A stretch of DNA of 64,000 nucleotides from Arthrobacter sp. EPSL27 (GTDB taxonomy: Bacteria; Actinomycetota; Actinomycetes; Actinomycetales; Micrococcaceae), in the NCBI RefSeq assembly GCF_001512305.1, contig NZ_LNUT01000005.1, positions 1,486,932-1,550,931 on the forward strand. Direction: 5' to 3'. A program made the position numbers and the translations under genes. Below the pieces are notes generated by a model that had not been told where the DNA came from, ran no database searches, and saw only the letters and a program-made list of their open reading frames with translations. Below are positions 1 to 7,619 of this stretch, piece after piece. The stretch's first letter is position 1. Each line of letters begins with the position of its first letter.

Positions 1-380
1 GCGACATCGGGTTCTTCGACGATGAGGGCTACCTCCATCTCACGGACCGGAGGCGGGACCTCATCATTTCCGGCGGCTTCAACGTCTATCCAAGCGAAGT
101 GGAGCAAGTGATCTGGGGCCACCCGGCGGTCCGGGACTGCGCGGTGGTGGGGTCGCCGCACCCGGACTGGGGCGAGGCGGTGACCGCCGTCGTCGAACTC
201 AACGAGAACAGCTCCGTCACGGAGCAGGAACTCATTGCCCTTTGCAAACAGGAGCTGGGCAGCATCCGGGCACCCAAAACGGTGCACCTCGTCCCGGCGC
301 TGCCCCGCAGCGTCAACGGAAAAGTCCTCAAGAAAACCATTCGTGAAGCCTTCTGGCGCGACCAAAAAACCAAGATCTAG
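1..380 (+). CDS. AMP-binding acyl-CoA synthetase, C-terminal part (5' truncated by window)
   Basis: Open from the first bases in the frame starting at position 3 to the TAG at 378-380; the start lies outside the window. The visible 125 residues are the C-terminal lid of an ANL-superfamily adenylate-forming ligase. They include the DIGFFDDEGYLHLTDRRRD hinge motif, then IISGGFNVYPSEVE, and near the end the PRSVNGKVLKK segment, whose NGK lysine is the catalytic lysine of adenylation. Such enzymes activate a carboxylic acid to acyl-AMP and then acyl-CoA in the cytoplasm. The substrate cannot be read from this part. It is followed after 10 nt by an SDR in the same direction, so the two are probably co-transcribed in acid degradation. 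Confidence 0.93.
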   Translation, partial: DIGFFDDEGYLHLTDRRRDLIISGGFNVYPSEVEQVIWGHPAVRDCAVVGSPHPDWGEAVTAVVELNENSSVTEQELIALCKQELGSIRAPKTVHLVPALPRSVNGKVLKKTIREAFWRDQKTKI

Positions 381-390
381 GAGAACTGCA

Positions 391-1194
391 GTGTCTACGA
401 GACTTCAAGGAAAAATTGCCCTCGTCGTGGGCGCGGGGTCCAGCGCACCCGGCATGGGCAACGGAAAAGCCACCGCCATCGCCTTCGCCCGCGAAGGCGC
501 CACGGTGGTGTGCGCGGACGTCAACGAGGCGGCTGCCAAGGAGACCGAACGGCTGATCCTGGAGGAGGGCGGCGCCGCGCGGCACCTCGCTTTCGATGTC
601 ACCGACTCCGCTGCGGTGGGCCGCGCGGTAGCGGGCATCATCGACGAGTTCGGCCGGATCGACGTCCTCGACAACAACGTCGGAATCGCCAGGGTGGGCG
701 GCGTGGTGGAACTCGACGAAGCTGAGTGGGACCGGGTCCACGCCATCAACCTCAAAGGCCCGTTCCTGACCATGAAGCATGTCATCCCGCACATGGTGGC
801 CCAAGGCGGCGGCTCCATCATCAACATCTCCTCGCTGGCAGGCATCCGCTGGACGGGGGTCCCGTACTCCACCTACTACTCGTCCAAGGCGGCCCTCAAC
901 CACCTGAGCCGCACCACCGCCGCCGAATACGCCGCCAAGCACGTCCGCGTCAACGCGATCCTGCCGGGCCTCATGGAAACCCCCATGGTCACGGAATCCG
1001 CCGAACTCGCCGGAGCCTACGCGGACGGACAGCGCGAGGAAATGCTCCGCAAACGGCACGCCCAGGTCCCCATGGGCCACATGGGCACCGCCTGGGACGT
1101 GGCGAACGCCGCCGTCTTCCTGGCCAGCGACGAATCCGCGTACGTCACGGGCATCGAACTGCGCGTGGACGGCGGTATTTCGCTGGGGTTCTGA
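391..1194 (+). CDS. SDR-family NAD(P)-dependent oxidoreductase
   Basis: A 267-residue classical short-chain dehydrogenase. I chose the GTG at 391 because AGGAGA lies 7 nt upstream and the cofactor-binding strand begins about ten residues in (KIALVVGAG). The glycine motif is the variant GAGSSAPGMGNG, NNVG replaces the usual NNAG, and the active site has the serine of ISSLAG and the YSSK tyrosine-lysine pair; VDGGISLGF closes the fold. It probably oxidises a hydroxyl group, for example a hydroxyacyl-CoA, because it follows an acyl-CoA ligase by 10 nt and a 3-hydroxyacyl-CoA dehydrogenase lies next, convergent. The substrate is not determinable from sequence. Confidence 0.92.
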   Translation: MSTRLQGKIALVVGAGSSAPGMGNGKATAIAFAREGATVVCADVNEAAAKETERLILEEGGAARHLAFDVTDSAAVGRAVAGIIDEFGRIDVLDNNVGIARVGGVVELDEAEWDRVHAINLKGPFLTMKHVIPHMVAQGGGSIINISSLAGIRWTGVPYSTYYSSKAALNHLSRTTAAEYAAKHVRVNAILPGLMETPMVTESAELAGAYADGQREEMLRKRHAQVPMGHMGTAWDVANAAVFLASDESAYVTGIELRVDGGISLGF

Positions 1195-1196
1195 TG

Positions 1197-1268
1197 CAAA
1201 CCAACGCGGGGTCAGATGCCGCCCATCCGGAAGGGGTTTATGGGCTGCATCTGACCCCGCGTTGCTTT
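1197..1268. repeat. palindromic intergenic repeat, copy 1
   Basis: A REP/MITE-like palindrome between two convergent genes. The left arm 1203-1218 (AACGCGGGGTCAGATG) is an exact reverse complement of the right arm 1248-1263. The centre carries GGAAGGGGTTTATGGGC. The reverse complement of this element aligns along its whole length with the element at 41606-41677. It encodes no protein and carries no transposase. A hairpin in a convergent gap could also act as a transcription terminator. Confidence 0.85.
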
Positions 1269-1278
1269 AGGTGGAGGG

Positions 1279-2139
1279 TCAGGCGTAGTCGTTGTAGAAA
1301 CCGCGGCCGCTCTTGACCCCCAGCCAGCCCTTCGCGATGTAGTCCTCCAGCAGAGGGGCCGATTTGTTCTCAACCCCGGCCAGCTCGCAGTAGTGGTTCT
1401 CAATCTCGAGGACCACGTCCAGGCCCACCTCGTCCATAAAGCGGAAGGGGGTGACCTCGGACTTGAAGAGGTCCGCGAACAGGGCGTCCACGTCCCGCGG
1501 CTCGGCCACGCCCTCGGCCACCACCAGGAGCGATTCGCGCTTGATGGCCGCCCAGATCCGGTTGAAGATGAAGCCGGCACTCTGCCGGCGCACCAAGTGA
1601 GGCTTCAGCGCATACCTGGGCAGCTCGGCCATCAGCAGCTCCATGATCCGCGGGTCGGTGTGGCCGCTGGACATCAGCTCGACCGACCGCATGTCCGGCG
1701 GCATGTAGAAGTGCATGTTCAGGACCCGCTCCGGATGCTCCACTCCCCCAATGAATTCGGCGGACGCGTACGCTGAGGAGTTGCTGGCCAGCACCGCATC
1801 CGGGTCCGCCAGCTGGTCCAGGTCAGCAAAGATGGCCTGCTTGAGGCCTAGCTTGTCCGGAACGGACTCGACCACCAGCCACGAATCCCGCAGGGCGTCC
1901 ACGAGGTTGTCCTTCGCCGCGAGCCGCACCGCCGGGGTGCCCCCGAGTTCCTCCACAGCGCGGTGGCGCTGGGTGGCGACGTACTCCAGCGCGGCCCTGG
2001 CCACGGCGATGCTGGTGTCGTAGACGCGCACTTCGGCGCCCTGGAGCGAGAACATCAGGGCAATGCGGCGGCCCAAGGTTCCGCCGCCGACGACGGTAAT
2101 GGGCCGGTCTGCGCTGTCAACGGGGAGCGCGTAGGTCAT
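1279..2139 (-). CDS. 3-hydroxyacyl-CoA dehydrogenase family protein
   Basis: A 286-residue NAD-dependent 3-hydroxyacyl-CoA dehydrogenase. The reading frame stays open upstream, but the true start is the ATG at 2139. It has an AAAGGA ribosome site and is followed within about 12 residues by the dinucleotide fold ITVVGGGTLGRRIALMFSLQ. The catalytic histidine is in LNMHFYMPP (family form MHFFNP) and SNSSAY precedes it. The C-terminal substrate domain follows (QSAGFIFNRIWAAIKRE). It oxidises 3-hydroxyacyl-CoA or a related hydroxy acid to the keto form. It is divergent from the zinc alcohol dehydrogenase and convergent with the SDR, with the palindromic repeat between. Its substrate is unknown. 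Confidence 0.9.
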   Translation of the reverse strand: MTYALPVDSADRPITVVGGGTLGRRIALMFSLQGAEVRVYDTSIAVARAALEYVATQRHRAVEELGGTPAVRLAAKDNLVDALRDSWLVVESVPDKLGLKQAIFADLDQLADPDAVLASNSSAYASAEFIGGVEHPERVLNMHFYMPPDMRSVELMSSGHTDPRIMELLMAELPRYALKPHLVRRQSAGFIFNRIWAAIKRESLLVVAEGVAEPRDVDALFADLFKSEVTPFRFMDEVGLDVVLEIENHYCELAGVENKSAPLLEDYIAKGWLGVKSGRGFYNDYA

Positions 2140-2301
2140 GTCAGGTCCTTTCAGGCGGCTGCCGCCCGCGCGGCGGCGGGCGCGGCAGGTTCGTGTGCCC
2201 TTGGCGATCAATACAAGGGCAGGGACAGCGGCCAGCACAAGGGCCCACCGGCACGGAGGATTACACTCGGTCCAAGCCTGCCCACAACCTGAGGAGCTTC
2301 C

Positions 2302-3357
2302 ATGCGCGCCACCATCATTCACGGCCCCGGCGACATCCGGGTCGAAGACCGCGACTACCCCGCCGTGCAGCTGCCCACCGACGCCGTCGTCAAGGTCACG
2401 GCGTCCTGCGTCTGCGGCTCGGACCTGTGGCCGTACCGCGGCGTGCGGCCCACGAAGGAACCGCGAGCGATCGGCCACGAATTCATCGGCACCGTGGAGA
2501 GCGTCGGCTCCGGGGTCACTGGCCTGGCGGCGGGCGACCTGGTGATCGCGCCGTTCGTGGTCAGCTGCGGGGCCTGCCCGCAGTGCCTCAATGGCGTCAC
2601 CGTGGCCTGCGACCACCTGGCCGGCTGGGGCGGCAAGGACGACACCGGCCACGCGATCGACGGCGGCCAGGGCCAGGCGGTCCGCGTCCCGCTGGCCGAT
2701 TCCACCCTGGTCAAGGTTCCCGGCGTCACGGCACCGGATGAGGTCCTCCGGAAGAGCCTGCTCACCCTGTCCGATGTGATGGCCACCGGCCACCACGCCG
2801 CCCTCGCCGCGAAGGCCGGCCCGGGCCGGACCGTTGTGGTGGTGGGCGACGGCGCCGTCGGGCTCTGCGGGGTCCTGGCCGCCAAGCGGCTCGGTGCGGA
2901 GCGGATCATCGCGATGTCCCGCCACGCGGACCGCCAGGCGATTGCCCGCGAATTCGGGGCCACCGACATCGTCGAAGAGCGCGGGGAGGACGGCGTGGCC
3001 AAGGTCCGCGAGCTGCTGGGCGGGGTGCTGGCCGATTCCGTCCTTGAGTGCGTGGGGACCCAGGAATCCATGGAGCAGGCACTGCACAGCACCCGCCCTG
3101 GCGGGGCGCTGGGCTTCGTCGGCGTCCCCACCGGCGGCAATGTAGTCCCGCTGCGCTACCTTTTCGACACGAACATCTCGATCGGCGGCGGCATGGCTCC
3201 GGCGCGGACCTACATCCCGGAACTGCTGGCCGACGTCCTCGCCGGCACCATCAATCCGGGCCGGGTTTTCGACGTCGTGATGCCGCTTGAGGACGCGGCC
3301 GAGGCCTACCGCGCCATGGACGAACGCCGCGCCATCAAGGTCCTGCTGACCCCCTGA
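2302..3357 (+). CDS. Zinc-dependent alcohol dehydrogenase (MDR family)
   Basis: A 351-residue medium-chain dehydrogenase with a GAGGAG ribosome site 6 nt before the ATG. The catalytic zinc ligands are Cys38 in CVCGSDLW and the histidine and glutamate of GHEFIG. The structural zinc lobe has its cysteines in SCGACPQCLNGVTVACDH. The Rossmann motif is VVVVGDGAVGLCG, with IIAMSRHADRQ after it. The arginine-containing loop after the acidic position suggests possible NADP use, but this is not certain. It oxidises an alcohol or reduces an aldehyde or ketone in the cytoplasm; the substrate is unknown. It is divergently arranged with the 3-hydroxyacyl-CoA dehydrogenase across a 162-bp gap that may hold both promoters. 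Confidence 0.93.
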   Translation: MRATIIHGPGDIRVEDRDYPAVQLPTDAVVKVTASCVCGSDLWPYRGVRPTKEPRAIGHEFIGTVESVGSGVTGLAAGDLVIAPFVVSCGACPQCLNGVTVACDHLAGWGGKDDTGHAIDGGQGQAVRVPLADSTLVKVPGVTAPDEVLRKSLLTLSDVMATGHHAALAAKAGPGRTVVVVGDGAVGLCGVLAAKRLGAERIIAMSRHADRQAIAREFGATDIVEERGEDGVAKVRELLGGVLADSVLECVGTQESMEQALHSTRPGGALGFVGVPTGGNVVPLRYLFDTNISIGGGMAPARTYIPELLADVLAGTINPGRVFDVVMPLEDAAEAYRAMDERRAIKVLLTP

Positions 3358-3400
3358 GGGCAGGCCCGACGGCGGCGGGGCAGGTCAGGCGGCAAGCCTC

Positions 3401-3429
3401 TTGTACTGCCACGGCACCAGGTCTAGCGT
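3401..3429 (+). promoter_or_regulatory. Predicted sigma70-type promoter
   Basis: TTGTAC at 3401-3406 and TAGCGT at 3424-3429 with a 17-bp spacer, 38 bp before the small protein at 3467 and the PEP-utilising enzyme behind it. Immediately upstream (3382-3400) lies a degenerate palindrome around GGCAAGCC, discussed as a possible rifamycin-associated element. Confidence 0.5.
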
Positions 3430-3466
3430 GAAGCCCATCAGCATCCGCCGCCGTCGAGGAGCCGTC

Positions 3467-3784
3467 ATGGCCAGGTTCGTGCAGATCATCGAATTCCAGA
3501 CCAGCCGCATCGAGGACATCGAAGCGCTGGGCCGTCCGTCCAGGACCGAAGGAAGCACCGCTCCCACGTTCCGCCGGATCCTTGCCACCGCGGACCGCGA
3601 CCGGCCCGGAACGTACCTGACCATCGTCGAGTTCGATTCCTACGACTCGGCCATGGAGAACTCCGCCCGGCCTGAGACCTCGGAGTTCGCGGCCAGGATG
3701 GCCGCCCTCTGCGACGGGCCGCCGGTGTTCCGGAACCTGGACGTGATGTGGGAGGACGACGGCGCTCCAGCGGACACCCCGTAG
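3467..3784 (+). CDS. Conserved hypothetical protein, ferredoxin-like monooxygenase-type fold suspected
   Basis: A 105-residue cytoplasmic protein of unknown function. I start it at the ATG at 3467 because GAGGA lies 6 nt upstream; an in-frame start further up has no such support. The opening FVQIIEFQTSRIEDI, the central YLTIVEFDSYDSAMENSARPET and the closing VFRNLDVMWED resemble the strand-helix pattern of dimeric alpha-beta barrel proteins (the ABM/EthD type). No catalytic motif can be assigned. It lies 9 nt before the large PEP-utilising enzyme and is probably in its transcript, but a functional link is only inferred from that position. Confidence 0.75.
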   Translation: MARFVQIIEFQTSRIEDIEALGRPSRTEGSTAPTFRRILATADRDRPGTYLTIVEFDSYDSAMENSARPETSEFAARMAALCDGPPVFRNLDVMWEDDGAPADTP

Positions 3785-3793
3785 GACCGGGCC

Positions 3794-6466
3794 ATGGACT
3801 CTGCAGACAGTGCCGCAGAACCACTGGTGCTGGACCTCCGCGGGACCGGCGCCGTACCCCTGCAGCTGGTGGGCGGCAAAGCCCTGAACCTCGGCAAGCT
3901 CGTGGCGGCCGGGCTGCCGGTGCCGCGCGGGTTCTGCCTGACAACCGTCGCCTACCAGCTGGCGGCACCGCCCGGCCTGGCTGACCTCGCGGCCGAGCTC
4001 GACTCGTTGGATTCCCGCGCGGCGGCGGACGCTGCGGCGCTGGGACCGATCGCCCGGCGGGCCCGGACCCTGATCGAGGAGGCACCGATCCCGCCAGGCG
4101 TGGATGCCGCGGTCCGGAAAACCTACCAGACCATGGGCGCCAACGTGCCGGTGGCGGTCCGGTCCTCGGCCACGGCGGAGGACCTGCCGTTCGCCAGTTT
4201 CGCGGGCCAGCAGGACTCCTACCTCGACGTCGTCGGCGCCGCCGCCGTGGTCGAGGCAGTCCGGCGCTGCTGGGCCTCGCTGTGGAGCGAGCGGGCGGTG
4301 GCGTACCGCTCCGGCAACGGCATCAGCAACCGCGACGTCGGCCTCGCCGTCGTCGTCCAGGCCATGGTCGACGCCGCCACGGCCGGGGTCTTGTTCACCG
4401 CGAACCCCGTCACCGGCACCCGGACGGAAACCGTCATCAACGCGAGCCAGGGCACCGGCCAGGCCGTGGTCTCCGGCGCCGTCAACCCGGACCAGTTCGT
4501 GCTGGACACCGCCACAGCCGTTGTGACGCAGAGGACGCCTGGCGGGACGGACGCCGGACGGGGTCCCAGCCTGGCCGACCCCCAGCTCCGGGAACTCACC
4601 GCACTGGGGGACGGCGTCCAGCACCTTTTCGGGGCACCGCAGGACATCGAATGGGCCATCGACGCCGGCGGAAAGATCTGGCTCACCCAGTCACGTCCCA
4701 TCACCACGCTGTATCCGCTCCCCGAGCCCAGGGACGTCGCCGCCGGTACCGAGGCCGGCGCCCGGGTGTACATCTGCGGCACCCTGTTCCAGGGCCTCAC
4801 CCGGCCGATCACACCGCTGGGGCTGACCGTCCTCGAGATGATGCGCAACAGCAAGGGACCCTGGAAGTACGCCAACCCGGGCCTGCGGATGTACGTGGAC
4901 CTGACCGCCGTGGTCCGCAGCAAGTCCGGCCGCGCGTACCTGCTGCGGGTCCTCCCCCTGGCGGACGGCAGGTCCGGGGCCGTGATGCCGGCGCTCCTGG
5001 AGGACCCGAGATTCAGCGTTCTCGAGCACCCCGTCCGGGCATCGATCCGCAATGCCCTCCGGAAAGGCAGCGCCCCCACGCCGCCCCGCCGCAAGGGGAG
5101 CACCGAACAGACCGCCAGCCTCGGCCTCCTGGCGGGCCTCATCCCCGCGCTCATCCGTCCCGTGTTCCGGCCCGCCGCTGAGCTGCGCCGGGCCATGAAC
5201 TACGGGACCCAGCTCGAGGCCAGCTTGGTCCTGGCCGAGCCGGCCAGCGCCGCCCGGCGGCTCGACCACACCGAGCAGATCCTGGGCCGGACCATCAACG
5301 GGCTGATCCAGGCCACCCTGCCGGGACCGTCCGCCGGCTACATCATGCTGGCCGTGGCCCGGCGGCTGCTGCGGGGCATTGTGCCGCCCCGCGAACTGGA
5401 AGCCGTGCTGCGCGGGCTCCCCCACAACGTCACCACCGACATGGACCTCGAACTTTGGCAGCTGTCCGTCGCCATCGGCGACGACCCGGTCTCGCGCGGG
5501 GAGTTCCTGGCAAAGCCGCCCGAGGAGTTGGCCGCAGCCTACCTCGCCGGCACGCTGCCGCCCCAGGCCCAGTCCGGCGTGCGCGGATTCCTGGCCCGCT
5601 ACGGCCACCGCGCCGTCGCGGAAATCGACCTCGGCATGCCCCGCTGGTCCGAGGAACCCGACCATATTCTCGGCATGATCTCCAACTACCTCCGCGTCGA
5701 GGATCCGGAGCAGGCACCCGACCGGCAGTTCGCCCGGGCCGCTGAACATGCGGAAGAGCGGATCCGCAGCCTCGTGGAGCAGGCGCGGGTCCGGGGCCCG
5801 TGGCGCGCCCGGGCCCTGGAGCTGAGCCTGCGCCGCGTGCGGCAGCTGGCGGGACTGCGCGAACTGCCCAAGTTCTACATCGTGATGGTGCTTGGCGAAA
5901 TGCACCGCCAGCTGCTGCGGGTCGGTGCCGACATGGCCGCGGCCGGCGTCATGGCGGCCGCCGACGACGTGTTCTTCCTCGACTTTGACGAGATCCGCGT
6001 CGGCCTGCGCGGCGCCGACCTGCACAACATCATCGCCGGCCGCCGCCGGCTGTATGCCAATGAACTGCGACGGCGGCGCATCCCCCGGCTGCTGCTGTCC
6101 GACGGCACCGACGTCGAGGCCGCCATGATGGCGAAGTCCCCGGCGGCCGGCGCCTTGGCCGGGACCCCGGCCTCGGCCGGCACCGCCACCGGAAGGGTAC
6201 GGGTGATCCTCGACCCGGTGGGCGCACACCTGGAACCCGGGGAAATCCTCGTGGCCCCCTCGACGGACCCCGGCTGGACGCCGCTGTTCATGACGGCTGG
6301 CGCCCTCGTGATGGAGATGGGCGGTGTCATTTCCCACGGGGCCGTGGTGGCGCGCGAGTTCGGGATCCCCGCCGTTGTGGGCGTCCCTGACGCCACCATG
6401 CGGCTGCGCACCGGCCAGGTGGTCACGGTGGACGGTTCCGCGGGCACCATCGCCGCACAGCCGTAG
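3794..6466 (+). CDS. PEP-utilising enzyme, rifampin phosphotransferase-like (paralogue 1)
   Basis: An 890-residue protein with the three-part layout of rifampin phosphotransferase. The ATP-grasp domain (residues about 1-320) has GGKALNLGKL, then VAVRSSATAEDLPFASFAG, and ends with EWAIDAGGKIWLTQSRPITT. A long middle domain of about 400 residues follows. The C-terminal swivelling phosphohistidine domain has EILVAPSTDPGWTPLF and GGVISHGAVVAREFGIPAVV, where the SHG histidine is the phosphate carrier. The TIM-barrel PEP-binding domain of PEP synthase is absent, so phosphate should come from ATP and go to a substrate held by the middle domain. Rifampin is the known substrate of the family, but this substrate is unproven. 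A paralogue lies at 56928-59666. Confidence 0.88.
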   Translation: MDSADSAAEPLVLDLRGTGAVPLQLVGGKALNLGKLVAAGLPVPRGFCLTTVAYQLAAPPGLADLAAELDSLDSRAAADAAALGPIARRARTLIEEAPIPPGVDAAVRKTYQTMGANVPVAVRSSATAEDLPFASFAGQQDSYLDVVGAAAVVEAVRRCWASLWSERAVAYRSGNGISNRDVGLAVVVQAMVDAATAGVLFTANPVTGTRTETVINASQGTGQAVVSGAVNPDQFVLDTATAVVTQRTPGGTDAGRGPSLADPQLRELTALGDGVQHLFGAPQDIEWAIDAGGKIWLTQSRPITTLYPLPEPRDVAAGTEAGARVYICGTLFQGLTRPITPLGLTVLEMMRNSKGPWKYANPGLRMYVDLTAVVRSKSGRAYLLRVLPLADGRSGAVMPALLEDPRFSVLEHPVRASIRNALRKGSAPTPPRRKGSTEQTASLGLLAGLIPALIRPVFRPAAELRRAMNYGTQLEASLVLAEPASAARRLDHTEQILGRTINGLIQATLPGPSAGYIMLAVARRLLRGIVPPRELEAVLRGLPHNVTTDMDLELWQLSVAIGDDPVSRGEFLAKPPEELAAAYLAGTLPPQAQSGVRGFLARYGHRAVAEIDLGMPRWSEEPDHILGMISNYLRVEDPEQAPDRQFARAAEHAEERIRSLVEQARVRGPWRARALELSLRRVRQLAGLRELPKFYIVMVLGEMHRQLLRVGADMAAAGVMAAADDVFFLDFDEIRVGLRGADLHNIIAGRRRLYANELRRRRIPRLLLSDGTDVEAAMMAKSPAAGALAGTPASAGTATGRVRVILDPVGAHLEPGEILVAPSTDPGWTPLFMTAGALVMEMGGVISHGAVVAREFGIPAVVGVPDATMRLRTGQVVTVDGSAGTIAAQP

Positions 6467-6481
6467 CACAGGTGTGCCAGA

Positions 6482-6487
6482 TAGAAT
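6482..6487 (+). promoter_or_regulatory. -10 box of a leaderless promoter
   Basis: TAGAAT followed by exactly 6 nt and the ATG at 6494. No Shine-Dalgarno sequence fits between, so transcription probably begins at the start codon. Confidence 0.55.
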
Positions 6488-6493
6488 GGACCC

Positions 6494-7570
6494 ATGACCA
6501 TCCTGGCCCGCCGGCCAGCGCATCACATGCCGCTTTTCCAGCGGCGGACACCACCGCCCGCCGGCTCCGGCGCGCTGTCCCGCAGGGCCAGGAGCCTCCT
6601 GCAGCGTGTTCCGGTATGGACCTGGCGGGTGCTGATGCACTCGGTGAAGGCCAGTGAGAACTCCCGCTTCAACGTCGACCCGATCGCCGGCGTCGACTAC
6701 GTCCACGACATCGATTTCGTAGGTGACGGCATCCGGGCGCACCGCCTCGATGTCATCACCCCGCAGCGCCCCGCCGGGACCGACGGCGGATCCGCAGCGC
6801 TGCCGGTGTACGTGTACTTCCACGGCGGCGGCTGGACCTCCGGGGACAAGTCCTCGCTGACCAAGTACTGCGCCAGCCAGGCGGAGGGCGGCATGGTGGT
6901 GGTGAATGTGAACTACCGGAAGGCGCCCCGCTTCCAGATGGCCCACGTCCTGGCGGACGCCAACGCCGCGCTGGCCTGGGTCCGGCAGAACATAGCCGGC
7001 TACGGCGGCGACCCCACCCGGCTGGTGCTCGGCGGGGATTCCGCCGGCGGCCAGATCGCCGCCCTGCTCACCGCGGCCAGTTTCCAGCCGGACCTGGCGC
7101 GGCACCACGGCCTCACCCCGGCCATGCCCGCATCCCATGTCAAGGGACTGGTCCAGCACTGCAGTGTGGTGGACTTTTCCGTCTTCTTCGAAAAAGGGTT
7201 TGTGCTGAGCCTGAACTTCATCCGCATGCTGCTCCCGGGGCTTGGCTACGGCCGGCGCAGCCGGGGAGGCCCAAGCCGCGGCACGGACCCGCTGGAAGAC
7301 CTCCGCACCGGGGCGGCCTTCCTCTCCCCGATCGAGTGGCTGGATTCCCGGTTCCCGCCCGTCTTTGTCACCACCTCCGAGCGGGACTTCTTCTACGCCG
7401 CCAACCTGAACTTCATTGCCCGCCTGCGCGCGCATTCCGTGCATGTGGACAGCCTGATCTACGACTGGGACAGCCCGAACACCGAACACACGTGGCAGCA
7501 GAACTTCCGCTACCCGGAATCGCAGGAAGTGTACCGGCGGCTGCACGCCTTTGTGCGGAAAGTGGCCTGA
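6494..7570 (+). CDS. Alpha/beta hydrolase, HSL-type esterase/lipase
   Basis: A 358-residue hormone-sensitive-lipase-like esterase. The oxyanion motif HGGGWTSGDKSSL begins at about residue 110, the nucleophile elbow is GGDSAGGQIAALL, the acid is in VTTSERDFFYAAN and the catalytic histidine in SPNTEHTWQQNF. All three members of the triad are therefore present. It hydrolyses carboxyl esters; substrate and location are unknown, and no signal peptide is evident. The gene appears leaderless and lies 27 nt after the PEP-utilising enzyme. A second, unrelated alpha/beta hydrolase follows, so the two may be separate units despite the close spacing. Confidence 0.9.
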   Translation: MTILARRPAHHMPLFQRRTPPPAGSGALSRRARSLLQRVPVWTWRVLMHSVKASENSRFNVDPIAGVDYVHDIDFVGDGIRAHRLDVITPQRPAGTDGGSAALPVYVYFHGGGWTSGDKSSLTKYCASQAEGGMVVVNVNYRKAPRFQMAHVLADANAALAWVRQNIAGYGGDPTRLVLGGDSAGGQIAALLTAASFQPDLARHHGLTPAMPASHVKGLVQHCSVVDFSVFFEKGFVLSLNFIRMLLPGLGYGRRSRGGPSRGTDPLEDLRTGAAFLSPIEWLDSRFPPVFVTTSERDFFYAANLNFIARLRAHSVHVDSLIYDWDSPNTEHTWQQNFRYPESQEVYRRLHAFVRKVA

Positions 7571-7607
7571 GGCTGCCAGCCCCAGCCCGGCGCCGCCGGA
7601 GCCGGGC

Positions 7608-7613
7608 TATGTT
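7608..7613 (+). promoter_or_regulatory. -10 box of a leaderless promoter
   Basis: TATGTT, then 6 nt, then the ATG at 7620. No ribosome site fits in the gap. Confidence 0.5.
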
Positions 7614-7619
7614 AAGTCC

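Noticed and set aside
2140..3087. Upstream extension of the 3-hydroxyacyl-CoA dehydrogenase frame to 602 codons
   Set aside because: The extension lies antisense to the alcohol dehydrogenase. The ribosome site and fold start both point to the ATG at 2139.
4691..7546. 951-codon open frame on the minus strand
   Set aside because: It lies opposite the PEP-utilising enzyme and the esterase, both with full catalytic motifs. Long antisense frames are expected at this GC content, and its translation is low-complexity without any motif.
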